DNA of 64,000 nucleotides from JACRCT01 sp049841135 (lineage in GTDB: Bacteria; Myxococcota; Myxococcia; Myxococcales; UBA5297): positions 434,001-498,000 of the forward strand of contig JASGHK010000008.1 of NCBI GenBank assembly GCA_049841135.1, in the 5' to 3' direction. A program made the translations under genes and the position numbers. Below the pieces are notes generated by a model. That model was not told the DNA's origin and did no database searches. It was given only the letters and a program-made list of their open reading frames with translations. Shown here one piece after another: positions 19,800 through 29,030 of the stretch. Every line of letters starts with the position of its first letter. Within the stretch, counting starts at the first letter, position 1.

Positions 19800-20638
19800 T
19801 CACGGCGCGGCGCCACAGGCGGCGCGGAGCTTCGTGGCGTAGGGGGAGTGCGGGTGGTCCGCCAGGAAGCGCACGGTCTCGGACCGGGCCTCGGGGACTC
19901 GCCCGAGCGCGCACAGGGCCTGGACCCGAGCCGCCACCTGCTCCTCGCGAAGCGCGCCCCTGGGGAAGCTGCGCACGTGCTCGTCGAGCAGCTCGAGGGC
20001 GCCCGCGGCATCCTTGGCCCTCAGCCTCATCTGGGCCTGGCTCACCAGCCGAAGCTCCTCGGCGAGCTGACTCTCGGACGACTCCGCCGGCGGCGCTGCG
20101 GGACCTGCAGAGGTAGAAGGCGCGGAAGCAGGCCGCGGTGGGTCGCGCAGGTCGAGCGGGGCAAAGACCGCGCTCTGCGGCTGCTGGACCGCCCGGAAGC
20201 GCGGGGCCTGGGCCGCCGGGACCGGGACGAGCGCCGGCTGACGCTCCGCCTGCGGGACGAACTCAGTCGAGCCCCCGGCGCAGGGATCGGCACCCCGGGA
20301 CCCGCCGAAGGCGCCTGATAGCCATGCAGCGGAGAGCCACGCAGGACAGGGAGTGGGGCCGGTGCTTGCGCGGGCGTCTTGAGCACCACGAACACGACGG
20401 CGCCAACTGCGGCGAGAACGGTCACGACCAGTGCCTTGATGACCGCCGAGCCCGCCCCTGCCGCCACCGGCATCTTGGGCAACGACGGTGCCGGCCGCGC
20501 CGGGGCTGGCACCGACAACGGCATTCCCAGGACCTGGGAGAGCGACTGCTGCACTCGGTGACGATCGCCCTCGGTGGGCACGCCGTCCTTGCGCGCAGCC
20601 TCCAGCAAGGCCCTGGCCTCCGGAGATAGCTCACTCAT
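19800..20638 (-). CDS. Membrane protein with TPR-like periplasmic tail, sigma-operon partner (frameshifted here)
   Basis: The gene overlaps the sigma factor stop by ATGA, so it is translationally coupled and may act as its anti-sigma or sensory partner. The N-terminal 55 residues are cytoplasmic (LSPEARALLEAARKDGVPTE), then a membrane helix (ALVVTVLAAVGAVVFVVL), a Pro/Ala-rich linker and a C-terminal helical repeat (AQMRLRAKDAAGALELLDEH). The frame breaks near 20275 in a run of five C (plus strand), where six would restore continuity (GSTEFVPQAERQPALVP follows). Repaired length about 279 residues. No zinc anti-sigma motif is visible. Confidence 0.68.
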
Positions 20639-21231
20639 CGTCTTCCCCGCTGGTATCGGACCACCGCCTCGTTGAACTGCTCGCGGGCTGCGCGCAGCCG
20701 CGAATAGACCGTGTTCGGATTGGCGCCGACGATCTCCGAAATCTCCGGCGCCGAGAGCTGCTCCAGGTCCGCCAGCACGAGCACGTCGCGCTTCTCCTCG
20801 TCCATGCCCTCGAGGATCTTCTCGAGGAGGCGCAGCCCCTCCGTCCTCGACGCCGCTTCCTGGGGCCCGGGCCGGCGGTCCGCCCATCCTTCGTCCAGCG
20901 GCTCGCTCTCGCCCTTCCGCTGCCTCGCGCGTCGGTGATCGTGCGCCACGCGCAGCATGATTCCGTAGAGCCAGGTCTTGATCGCCGAGCGCCGCTGGAA
21001 GTCCGGCAAGCGGCGATGGACCACCAGGAACACATCCTGGACGGCGTCGTCGAGAGCCGCCTCCTGCACTCCCAACCGCCGCAGGCCGGTCCACGCGAAG
21101 GCGAAGTAATCCTTGAAGATCTCCTCGAGACGCGGCTTCGGCTCCGCGCCGCACGCGGCCGTCCCTTCCACATCTGCGGGCAGAGCGAGTCCCACATGTG
21201 CTGGGTGGCCGCTACCGCGACGATCCGTCAT
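20635..21231 (-). CDS. RNA polymerase sigma factor, ECF-type
   Basis: A 198-residue sigma-70 family regulator. Region 2 is LEEIFKDYFAFAWTGLRRLG, then DDAVQDVFLVVHRRL and TWLYGIMLRVAHDHRR. Region 4 is DVLVLADLEQLSAPEISEIV followed by GANPNTVYSRLRAAREQF, the canonical HTH. It is coupled by ATGA overlaps both to the exported protein upstream and to the membrane protein downstream. Its target genes cannot be read from the sequence. Confidence 0.9.
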   Translation of the reverse strand: MTDRRGSGHPAHVGLALPADVEGTAACGAEPKPRLEEIFKDYFAFAWTGLRRLGVQEAALDDAVQDVFLVVHRRLPDFQRRSAIKTWLYGIMLRVAHDHRRARQRKGESEPLDEGWADRRPGPQEAASRTEGLRLLEKILEGMDEEKRDVLVLADLEQLSAPEISEIVGANPNTVYSRLRAAREQFNEAVVRYQRGRR

Positions 21232-22113
21232 CGGAAGCGCACCTCGAGCCCCAGCCGCGCCCGCCCGAACACCGGAGCCGGTCCCCGCGAACCGTCGTCC
21301 CCGGGATCCAGCCGAGGCCCCACCAGGGTCAGCCCCAGCCCCACCTCCAGCCGCAACGCCAGCCACGACGAGAAGCTCCAGCCCAGCGCCGCACCCGCGG
21401 TCAGCCCCAGCCAACCGTGTACCACCCGCCGGTCCGTGTCGACGAAGCGAATCTGCATCCGCCCGCCCTCGAGCCCTGCACACAGGCCGATTTCCGGGGC
21501 GTCGGTCACCGGTTGGCAGGCGTGCAGACCCGCCCCGACGAGCTGGTACTCGAGCCCGCCCACGGTCTGCGGGAACCAGTACGCCGCCGAGAAGCTCGAC
21601 ACGCATTCGCCCGACGAACAGGCCTGCCGCCAGCCCCGGTCCCGGGCTCGGAGCGCGCAGCGTCCCCAGGTCACCCGCCAGGAACGCCCGGAGGAGCCAG
21701 CGGGGCGGCTCGGGCTCCGGTTCCTCGGCTCGCAGCGGGGTCTGGGGCGGGGCCACCGGGGGCGCGCTCTCCAGCGCCAGCGCCAGGGCCAGCGCCGCGA
21801 CCTGACCGAACCTGGCGCACGAGGCGTCCTGCACTTCGCGGACCCCGGAATCGTCGCCTGCGTCGACCTCGAGCTTGAGCGTCCAGGCCTCGCCACGGCG
21901 GCCGACCGTCCCCCGGGCGAACACCGGCACTCGGCCCGGCGCCGCATCGGGCGCCATCCGCTCCAGCGCCTGGAGGACGGCGTCGCGTCCGGGGCATCCC
22001 TCGGGCGCCGACCACTCGAGCCCGACCACGGCCTCCGCTCCGTTCGCCGCGGCGGGCGGCAGAGCGAGGGCGGACAGGAGAAGGAGCCAGCACGAGGGCA
22101 GCCGGGGACGCAC
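21228..22113 (-). CDS. Exported protein, probable periplasmic domain plus beta-barrel-like tail (frameshifted here)
   Basis: Not recognised by family. The GTG start is followed by a signal peptide (CWLLLLSALALPPAAANGAEA) and a domain VVGLEWSAPEGCPGRDAVLQ, a cysteine-containing repeat common in myxobacterial exported proteins. The second half has alternating amphipathic strands (VHGWLGLTAGAALGWSFSSW, LALRLEVGLGLTLVGPRL) ending in RARLGLEVRFR, like an outer-membrane strand. The frame breaks near 21593: the minus strand reads GAGCTTCTCGG where GAGCTCTCGG gives RVELSAAYWFPQ. Repaired length about 294 residues. Overlaps the sigma factor start. Confidence 0.62.
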
Positions 22114-22183
22114 GGACGAGGAGTCTACCGCCCCAGGCCGGCGCGTCGACCGCGCCCTATCGTCCTCGACGAGGAGCGCCGCC

Positions 22184-22594
22184 ATGGCCACGAACCTGCA
22201 GATCAAGAGCTTCCGCTCACCCGACGAGCGCCGGTCGTTCGCAGACGGCAAGGGCTACCTCGACCTCCTCCGCATCGGAGGACAGGACGTCGGGCTGGCC
22301 GTCTTCCAGCCGGGTTGGAGGTGGTCGAGCCACGTCAGGCCCCTCGCCGGGACCGACACCTGCCAGTCGGCGCACCACGCCTATGTCGTGTCCGGACGCC
22401 TGCACGTGGTGATGGACGACGGGCAGGAAGGCGACCTGAGCCCGGGGGACTTCGCGCTCATCGAGCCGGGCCACGACGCCTGGGTCTTGGGCGACGAGCC
22501 CTGCGTCATCTTCGACTTCGCCGGATTCGCGGACTACGCGCGCCCCGCGGCGGGCCAGGCGACGGCCTCGGCCGAGCCTGCGCCCGTGCACTGA
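22184..22594 (+). CDS. Cupin domain protein
   Basis: A 136-residue single-domain cupin. The jelly-roll metal-binding pattern is visible as SAHHAYVVSGRLHVVMDDGQ and, in the second motif, GDFALIEPGHDAWVLGDEP. GAGGAG lies 9 bases before the ATG. It stands alone between the sigma operon (divergent) and the kdp region. The ligand is unknown. Confidence 0.82.
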   Translation: MATNLQIKSFRSPDERRSFADGKGYLDLLRIGGQDVGLAVFQPGWRWSSHVRPLAGTDTCQSAHHAYVVSGRLHVVMDDGQEGDLSPGDFALIEPGHDAWVLGDEPCVIFDFAGFADYARPAAGQATASAEPAPVH

Positions 22595-22598
22595 CCGC

Positions 22599-22710
22599 TC
22601 AGCCCATCGCCGCCAGGCGCTGGAGCGCGTGCGGCTCGCCGGCCACGAGCAGCGTGTCGGACTGCGTCAGCTTCCGGCGATACCCCCGACGGCAACTGGT
22701 TGGATTCGTT
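22599..22710 (-). pseudogene. Possible remnant of a TrkA-C (RCK_C) domain
   Basis: In the 359-base gene-free interval 22595-22953 the minus strand can be read as GYRRKLTQSDTLLVAGEPHALQRLAAMG then stop when split as GYRRKLTQSDTLLV and AGEPHALQRLAAMG. That is the shape of the last strand and helix of a TrkA-C domain, the ligand-binding module of potassium transport regulators. No start or upstream domain is present. It may be decay of a larger potassium gene next to kdp, or chance. Confidence 0.25.
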
Positions 22711-22809
22711 CATCACGTCGGCTCGCCCGCCTTCTGCGCGGGCGAGCGAAGGCCATGGCGCTTCGCGCAACCGGTGCGACGGGAGTGACGGGTGGGCAGG
22801 CCCTCGGCA

Positions 22810-22846
22810 TTGCAGCCTGCAACGGCGCACGAGCCTCAGCGTGCGC
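22810..22846. promoter_or_regulatory. Two inverted repeats upstream of the kdp promoter (candidate activator sites)
   Basis: TTGCAG-C-CTGCAA (22810-22822) is a perfect 6-1-6 palindrome. GCGCACG at 22825-22831 and CGTGCGC at 22840-22846 form a perfect 7-8-7 inverted repeat. They lie about 85-120 bases upstream of the predicted start of the sigma-54 promoter at 22905, the normal place for a sigma-54 activator. A third repeat, CACGA-N6-TCGTG (22891-22906), overlaps the -24 element. Confidence 0.45.
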
Positions 22847-22904
22847 GACGCAATCATCCCCCGCCGGAGAGACGCCTAACCCGTGGAATTCACGACGCGA
22901 ATCG

Positions 22905-22920
22905 TGGCACGCCGGCTGCT
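22905..22920 (+). promoter_or_regulatory. Sigma-54 (-24/-12) promoter of the kdp operon
   Basis: TGGCACGCCGGCTGCT matches TGGCACRN4TTGCW at every defined base except the first T of TTGC and has the invariant GG-N10-GC. Transcription would begin near 22930, just before the AGGAGG site and ATG of the first small gene at 22954. A sigma-54 response regulator is encoded at the far end of the kdp gene block. Confidence 0.7.
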
Positions 22921-22953
22921 GAGGTCCTTGGGAAGCAGGCTTTAGGAGGCCAC

Positions 22954-23043
22954 ATGCTCGACGTGGTGGCGGGCCTCGCAACGCTCGCTTTCTTTGCGGT
23001 CGCTTGGCAACTCGCGCGGGCCTGCGAGCGCCTGGGAGCGTGA
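22954..23043 (+). CDS. 29-residue membrane peptide preceding kdpF
   Basis: ATG at 22954 with AGGAGG 6 bases upstream encodes MLDVVAGLATLAFFAVAWQL plus ARACERLGA, a single hydrophobic helix with a short Cys/Arg-containing tail. Similar single-helix ORFs occur just before kdpF in other kdp operons. Five bases separate it from kdpF. It may stabilise the Kdp complex as KdpF does, but no function is established. Confidence 0.7.
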   Translation: MLDVVAGLATLAFFAVAWQLARACERLGA

Positions 23044-23047
23044 ACAG

Positions 23048-23137
23048 ATGTCGTTCGACCATGCAGTGGGCTTGGCGGTGGCAGCGCTCCTGCTCGCCTA
23101 CTTGGGGTACGCGCTGGTGCGGCCGGAGAGGTTCTAG
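23048..23137 (+). CDS. kdpF: Potassium-transporting ATPase subunit KdpF
   Basis: A 29-residue single-helix peptide: MSFDHAVGLAVAALLLAYLG then YALVRPERF. The ending YALVRPERF is the KdpF hallmark. In other bacteria KdpF stabilises the KdpABC complex in the inner membrane. It lies 8 bases before the kdpA start. Confidence 0.9.
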   Translation: MSFDHAVGLAVAALLLAYLGYALVRPERF

Positions 23138-23145
23138 GCGAGGCC

Positions 23146-24868
23146 ATGTCCTTCCTCGGTTGGGTCCAGAATCGTCCTGTTCGCCGCGGTGGTGGCGGCG
23201 CTGGCCAAGCCGGTGGGGCTCGCCCTGTTCCGCGTCTTCGAGGACGAGCGGCGCCCGTGGCCGCGCCTGGTCGTACCGGTGGAGCGCGCCCTCTTCCGTA
23301 TCGGCGGCATCGACCCGAAGCGCGAGCAGACCTGGCTCGGGTATGCAGGCGCGCTGCTCGCTTTCAGCGCGTTCGGCGTGCTCGCGACCTACGCGCTCCT
23401 CCGCCTTCAGGGCTTGCTGCCGCTCAACCCGCAAGGGTTCTCGCCCCCCAGCGAGCACCTCGCCTTCGACACCGCCGCCAGCTTCGTCTCGAACACCAAT
23501 TGGCAGTCGTACGGCGGCGAGTCCACGCTCAGTTACTTGGCGCAGATGTCGGCGCTGACCTGGCAGAACTTCGTGTCCGCCGCCAGCGGCATCGGCGTGG
23601 CGTTGGCGGTCAGCCGCGGCCTCACCCGGAAACCCTCAGCGGACGGGTCTCCGACCTTGGGCAACTTCTGGGTCGACCTCGTCAGGGGAACCTTCCTCCT
23701 GCTGCTGCCCGCCAGCGCGCTCGTCGCCTTGGTGCTCGTGTCGCAGGGCGTGCTGCAGAACTTGTCGCCCTACCTGGAGACCACCACGCTCGAGGGGGGC
23801 AAGCAGGTGGTGGCGATGGGCCCGGTCGCGTCCCAGGAGGCGATCAAGATCCTCGGCACCAACGGCGGCGGGTTCTTCAATGCCAACAGTGCCCACCCCT
23901 TCGAGAACCCCACGCCGCTGACGAACTTCCTGCAGCTGGTCCTCATCTTCACCCTCCCCGCTGGCCTCACCTACACCTTCGGGCGGATGGCACGCGACCA
24001 GCGGCAAGGCTGGGTGCTGTTCGCGGCGATGACGGTGCTCTTCGCAGCCGGGGTGACGGTCGCCTACGCCGCCGAGTCGCAGCCCAACCCGGCCCTGGCA
24101 CCACTCGCAGCCGACCAGACCGCCGGCAACCTGGAAGGCAAGGAGACGCGCTTCGGCATCGCCACGTCCGCGCTCTTCGCGACCGTCACCACCGACGCCT
24201 CGTGCGGCGCGGTGAACGCCATGCACGACAGCTTCACGCCGCTGGGCGGACTGGTGCCGCTTGTCGACGTGATGCTGGGCGAGGTCGTCTTCGGCGGCGT
24301 CGGTGCCGGGCTCTACGGCATCCTCGTCTTCGTCCTGCTCTCGGTCTTCATCGCCGGGCTGATGGTCGGCCGCACGCCGGAGTACCTGGGCAAGAAGATC
24401 GAAGTCCGGGAGATGACCCTCGCTGCGCTCTACGTCCTCGTCTTTCCGGCGCTCGTGCTCGTCCCCTCCGCTTGGGCGTCCGTCTCGGACTGGGGCACGC
24501 AGTCGCTGGCCAATGCCGGCCCCCACGGGCTCACGGAGATCCTCTACGCCTTCACCAGCGGCGCGGGGAACAACGGCTCCGCCTTCGCCGGGCTCAACGC
24601 CAACACCCCCGGCTGGAACGTAGCCCTGGGCTTCACCATGCTCGCGGGCCGGTTCTTCATGATGGTCCCGGCGCTGGCCATCGCCGGCTCGATGCGCGCC
24701 AAGCGAGAGTCGCCCGCCGGCCCGGGGACCTTCCCCACGTACGGCCCGCTCTTCGCGGCGCTGCTCGTGGGCGTCATCGTCATCGTCGGAGCGCTCACCT
24801 TCTTCCCGGCGCTCGCGTTGGGACCCATCGCCGAGCACTTCGCGGCGCGCGCCGGGAGGACGTTCTGA
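23146..24868 (+). CDS. kdpA: Potassium-transporting ATPase subunit A, KdpA (frameshifted here)
   Basis: Potassium-selective channel-like subunit of the high-affinity Kdp pump. The start MSFLGWVQ is in one frame and IVLFAAVVAALAKPVGLALF continues in the next. Near 23170 the sequence reads CAGAATCGTC where CAGATCGTC restores the family N-terminus. The rest is intact: NTNWQSYGGESTLSYLAQM, the selectivity-filter loops including GTNGGGFFNANSAHP, and SGAGNNGSAFAGL, about 573 residues with ten helices. The TGA overlaps the kdpB ATG. Confidence 0.93.
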
Positions 24869-26904
24869 TGAGCGCCCCCGCATCCCTCGTCGATCGCGCG
24901 CTGCTCACGCAGGCGCTGCGCGACAGCCTCCGCAAGCTCTCGCCCCGTGAGGTCGCGCGCAACCCGGTCCTGTTCGTGGTGGAGGTGGGCAGCGCGCTGG
25001 TCACGCTGGTGGCCGTTCGCGACCTCTTCGCCCCTGCCCGCAGCGAGCCGCTCTGGTTCACCGCGGCCATCGCGCTCTGGCTCTGGTTCACGGTGCTGTT
25101 CGCCAACTTCGCCGAGGCCGTCGCCGAAGGCCGCGGAAAGGCCCAGGCCGCCTCGCTCCGACGGATGCGCAAGGAGACCCAGGCGCGCCGCCTGGTCGAC
25201 GGCCGCGTGGAGGTCGTCTCCGGCTCGCGGCTGGCCAAGGGCGACACCGTCGTCGTCGAGGCGGGCGAGCTCATCCCAGGCGACGGCGAGGTGATCGAAG
25301 GAGTCGCTTCGGTGGACGAGTCCGCCATCACCGGCGAGTCCGCGCCCGTCATCCGCGAGAGCGGCGGCGACCGCTCGGCCGTCACCGGAGGCACCAAGGT
25401 CCTGTCCGACCGCATCGTGGTGCGCATCGCCTCCAATCCGGGCGAGACGTTCCTCGACCGGATGATCGCCCTGGTCGAGGGGGCTCGGAGGCAGAAGACG
25501 CCCAATGAGCTCGCCCTGCACATCCTCCTCGTCGCCCTGACGATCGTCTTCCTGCTCACCTGCGTGACGCTGGTGCCGCTGGGGCTCTACTCCGGCCTCC
25601 GGCTCTCGACGACCGTGGTCGTCGCCCTCCTCGTCTGCCTCATCCCCACGACCATCGGCGGCCTGCTCTCCGCCATCGGCATCGCCGGCATGGACCGGCT
25701 CATCCGCAAGAACGTCATCGCCACCAGCGGCCGGGCGATCGAGGCGGCGGGCGACGTGGACACGCTGCTGCTCGACAAGACCGGGACCATCACCCTGGGC
25801 AACCGCATGGCGACCGAGTTCGTCCCCGCGAGCGGCGTGCTCCCCCAGGAGTTGGCCGACGCGGCGCAGCTGGCGAGCCTGGCCGACGAGACCCCGGAAG
25901 GCCGCTCCATCGTGGTGCTCGCCAAGGAGCAGCACCACCTCCGCGGACGCGACCTCGCCGCGCTCGGCGCCCACTTCATCCCCTTCTCGGCGCAGACCCG
26001 CATGAGCGGCTGCGACCTGGATGGCCGGCACATCCGCAAGGGCGCGGTGGACGCGGTCGGCGCCTGGGTCGCTTCCCAGGGCGGCTCCTTCCCCACCGAC
26101 CTCCAGGCCCGGGCGCACGGCATCGCCGACGAGGGCGGGACGCCGCTGGCCGTCGCCGACGGCCCGCGCATGCTCGGGGTGGTGCGGCTCAAGGACGTGG
26201 TCAAGGGCGGCATCCGCGAGCGCTTCGCGCGCTTCCGGGCCATGGGCATCCGCACGGTCATGATCACCGGGGACAACCCGCGCACCGCGGCCGCCATCGC
26301 CCGCGAGGCGGGAGTGGACGACTTCCTGGCGGAAGCGACGCCCGAGGCCAAGATGCGCCTCATCAAGGCCGAGCAGGCCAAGGGCAAGCTCGTGGCGATG
26401 ACGGGGGACGGGACCAACGACGCCCCGGCGCTGGCCCAGGCCGATGTCGGGGTCGCCATGAATTCCGGAACCCAGGCCGCCAAGGAAGCCGGGAACATGG
26501 TCGACCTCGACTCGAACCCCACCAAGCTCCTGGAGGTGGTCGAGGTGGGCAAGCAGCTGTTGATGACCCGCGGCGCGCTGACCACCTTCTCCATCGCCAA
26601 CGACGTCGCCAAGTACTTCGCCATCCTCCCCGCGGCGTTCGTGGCGGCGTTCCCGGAGATGGCGCCGCTCGACCTGATGGGCCTTCGCTCGCCGCACAGC
26701 GCCATCCTCGCGGCGGTCATCTTCAACGCGCTCGTCATCGTGGCGCTCATCCCGCTGGCGCTGCGCGGCGTGCGCTACCGCCCTCTGGGCGCGGCAGCCA
26801 TCTTCCGGCGCTCGATGCTCCTGTACGGGGCCGGTGGAGTCGTCGCGCCCTTCGTGGGGATCAAGGCCCTGGACCTCGTGCTCGGGGCCTTGGGGGTGGG
26901 ATAG
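24868..26904 (+). CDS. kdpB: Potassium-transporting ATPase subunit B, KdpB
   Basis: The P-type ATPase subunit that hydrolyses ATP, 678 residues. It has the A-domain TGES loop (ESAITGESAPVIRE), the phosphorylation motif LLLDKTGTITLGNR, the hinge MTGDGTNDAPALAQADVGVA and KEAGNMVDLDSNPTKL. Membrane helices flank these (ILLVALTIVFLLTCVTLVPL and the C-terminal set). The ATG overlaps the kdpA stop (TGATG). Confidence 0.97.
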   Translation: MSAPASLVDRALLTQALRDSLRKLSPREVARNPVLFVVEVGSALVTLVAVRDLFAPARSEPLWFTAAIALWLWFTVLFANFAEAVAEGRGKAQAASLRRMRKETQARRLVDGRVEVVSGSRLAKGDTVVVEAGELIPGDGEVIEGVASVDESAITGESAPVIRESGGDRSAVTGGTKVLSDRIVVRIASNPGETFLDRMIALVEGARRQKTPNELALHILLVALTIVFLLTCVTLVPLGLYSGLRLSTTVVVALLVCLIPTTIGGLLSAIGIAGMDRLIRKNVIATSGRAIEAAGDVDTLLLDKTGTITLGNRMATEFVPASGVLPQELADAAQLASLADETPEGRSIVVLAKEQHHLRGRDLAALGAHFIPFSAQTRMSGCDLDGRHIRKGAVDAVGAWVASQGGSFPTDLQARAHGIADEGGTPLAVADGPRMLGVVRLKDVVKGGIRERFARFRAMGIRTVMITGDNPRTAAAIAREAGVDDFLAEATPEAKMRLIKAEQAKGKLVAMTGDGTNDAPALAQADVGVAMNSGTQAAKEAGNMVDLDSNPTKLLEVVEVGKQLLMTRGALTTFSIANDVAKYFAILPAAFVAAFPEMAPLDLMGLRSPHSAILAAVIFNALVIVALIPLALRGVRYRPLGAAAIFRRSMLLYGAGGVVAPFVGIKALDLVLGALGVG

Positions 26905-26907
26905 GCC

Positions 26908-27492
26908 ATGAAGACGCTCGTCCTCGCGCTGCGCGTCGGGCTGCTCACCTTGCTGGCGACCGGCCTCGCCTATCCGCTGGCCATGACCGCCGTGGCCCAG
27001 TTGCTGTTCCCGGAGGCCGCCAACGGTTCGCTGGCCCGCGACGACGCCGGTGCCGTCGTCGGCTCCAAGCTCGTCGCGCAGCCGTTCACGAACCCCTGGT
27101 ACTTCCAGCCACGGCCCTCGGCTGCCGGGGTGAAGGGCTGGGACGCCACCGCCTCGGGCGGCAGCAACCTCGGGCCCACCTCCCGAGAGCTGCTGCAGGT
27201 GGCGACGCAGCGCCTGGCCCGCCTCGAGCGCGACAACCCGGACGCACCGCGCCCCGTGCCCGCCGAGCTCGTCACCGCGTCGGCGAGCGGCCTGGACCCC
27301 CACCTCTCCCCGCGGGCGGCGCTGTGGCAGGTCGCACGGGTCGCCCGGGCGCGAGGCCTCGCCTCCGACCGGGTCCGAACCCTCGTGGAGGACCTGGTCG
27401 AGCCGCGCGATTGGGGCGCCTTCGGCGAGCCGCGCGTCAACGTCCTGCTGCTCAACCTCGCCCTGGACCACCAGTTCGGCGCGCCGCCCTAG
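26908..27492 (+). CDS. kdpC: Potassium-transporting ATPase subunit C, KdpC
   Basis: A 194-residue subunit with one N-terminal membrane helix (LRVGLLTLLATGLAYPLAMT), then the conserved GSKLVAQPFTNPWYFQPRPS, ASGGSNLGPTS, a SGLDPHLSPRAALWQVARVA segment and NVLLLNLALD near the end. It follows kdpB by three bases. KdpC supports nucleotide binding and coupling in the complex. Confidence 0.96.
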   Translation: MKTLVLALRVGLLTLLATGLAYPLAMTAVAQLLFPEAANGSLARDDAGAVVGSKLVAQPFTNPWYFQPRPSAAGVKGWDATASGGSNLGPTSRELLQVATQRLARLERDNPDAPRPVPAELVTASASGLDPHLSPRAALWQVARVARARGLASDRVRTLVEDLVEPRDWGAFGEPRVNVLLLNLALDHQFGAPP

Positions 27493-27501
27493 GAGCCCCC
27501 C

Positions 27502-27825
27502 GTGGAGCCGCCCACCCTCCTGCGCATCGACCCGGAGAAGGACCCTCGAGCCCTGCGGGACTACCTCGACGCCCATTTCGCCCAAGAGAGGGCCGGCCTG
27601 CTGCGCGAGCTGCTCGTCCACCTGCTCGCCGTGCTCAGCGTGTTGGTCTGGGCCTGCGCGGTCTGGCCCCACTGCCTGGGCCGGGTCGGCAGCGACGCAA
27701 TCCTCGCGGCGTGGGCCATCTTCGCCGCGGCGACCGTCGCGGCGGTCGCCGCAGAGGCCCGGTGCCGCCAGCGGTGCCACGGCCTGCGCGACCGGGATGG
27801 CGTGGAGCCTCCCTCTCCATCCTGA
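27502..27825 (+). CDS. Small membrane protein between kdpC and kdpD
   Basis: A 107-residue protein of unknown function starting with GTG, with AGGAG 9 bases upstream. A charged N-terminus (RIDPEKDPRALRDYLDAHFA) is followed by two membrane helices (LLVHLLAVLSVLVWACAVW and AILAAWAIFAAATVAAVAA) and a short Cys/Arg tail. It starts 9 bases after kdpC, so it belongs to the operon. A role in sensing or in tuning the pump is possible; there is no motif to support a specific job. Confidence 0.6.
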   Translation: MEPPTLLRIDPEKDPRALRDYLDAHFAQERAGLLRELLVHLLAVLSVLVWACAVWPHCLGRVGSDAILAAWAIFAAATVAAVAAEARCRQRCHGLRDRDGVEPPSPS

Positions 27826-27868
27826 TGCCGGGAGAAGGGGCCTTTGCGCGATGTATGCTCGCCGCCCC

Positions 27869-29030
27869 ATGGCCGACGACCGCACCAGAGCGGGCGACTT
27901 CCTCGAGGCTCGTCCAGCGGGCCAAGCGCGGGAAGCTGCGCCTCTACCTCGGCTTCGCGGCGGGCGTCGGAAAGACCTACCGGATGCTCGAGGAGGCGCA
28001 CGCGCTCGTGGACCGCGGCACCGACGTGGTCCTGGCGCTGGTCGAGCCCCACGGCCGCGAGGACACGGCGCGGCTCGTGGCCGGCCTCGAGGTCGTCCCG
28101 CGCCGCGTGGTGGAGTACCGGGGCGTGCGGGTCGAGGAGATGGACCTCGAGGCCGTGCTCGCCCGCCGCCCACAGATCGCCGTCGTCGACGAGATCGCCC
28201 ACACCAACGTGCCGGGCAGCAAGAACCGCAAGCGCTGGCAGGACGTGCTCGACCTCCTGCAGGCCGGCATCAACGTCATCGGGGCGCTCAACATCCAGCA
28301 CCTGGAGAGCCTCAACGACCTGGTGCAGCGCGTCACCGGCGTCGCCGTCCGCGAGACCGTGCCCGACAGCTTCCTCCAGCAGGCCGACCAGATCGTCAAC
28401 ATCGACCTCGCCGTCGAGGACCTGCTCGAGCGGCTGCAGGGAGGCAAGATCTACGCGCCCGAGAAGGTGGCCTGGGCGCGCGAGCACTTCTTCCGGGAGC
28501 CCAACCTCGCCACCCTACGCGAGCTGTCCCTGCGCGAAGTGGCCGAGAGCCTCGAGCGCACCGCGCGCGCCTCCCCATCCGGCCGCCCCACGAACGGCGA
28601 AGGCAGCCGCGCGCGCGGCCGGGTGATGGTGTGCCTGTCCTCGCACCCGCCCCACGCGGCGACGCTCTTGCGCCGCGGGTCGCGGCTCGCCGGGCGGCTC
28701 AACACCGACTGGTTCGTGGTGTACGTCGAGACCCCCGGCGAGGCCCCCCACCTCATCGACGCCGAGGCGCAGCGGCACCTCTTGGCCAACATCGAGAAGG
28801 CGCGCGAGCTCGGCGCGGAGTTCGTGCGCCTGACGGCGGCCGACCCGGTGGAGGCCATCCTCGACTTCGCCCGCTCCCACGGCGTGGGCAACATCCTCAT
28901 CGGCCGCTCGCAGCAGCCCTGGTGGAAGCAGGTGCTGGGGCGCTCGGTACCGTTGAGGCTGGTGCGCGAGGCGTCCGGCTTCGACCTGCAGATCGTCTCC
29001 TTCCCGGACGAGGAGGAGGGGCGGCCGTGA
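27869..29030 (+). CDS. kdpD: KdpD sensor domain protein without kinase module (frameshifted here)
   Basis: About 386 residues: the KdpD domain (LYLGFAAGVGKTYRMLEEAH Walker A; IAVVDEIAHTNVPGS Walker B; LNIQHLESLNDLV) plus a USP-like domain (GRVMVCLSSHP; VGNILIGRSQQPWWKQVLG). Canonical KdpD continues with four membrane helices, GAF and kinase domains. This one ends after the USP domain, and a separate kinase gene follows with a GTGA overlap. Near 27907 CTCGAGGCTCGTC breaks the frame; CTCGAGCTCGTC gives DFLELVQRAKRGKLR. The ATG at 27869 was chosen; 27851 is an alternative. Confidence 0.87.

Noticed and set aside
23146..26904. A 1252-residue KdpA-KdpB fusion
   Set aside because: It is open only because one extra base near 23170 puts the kdpA start in the kdpB frame. 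The real KdpA frame is complete and ends at the kdpB ATG.
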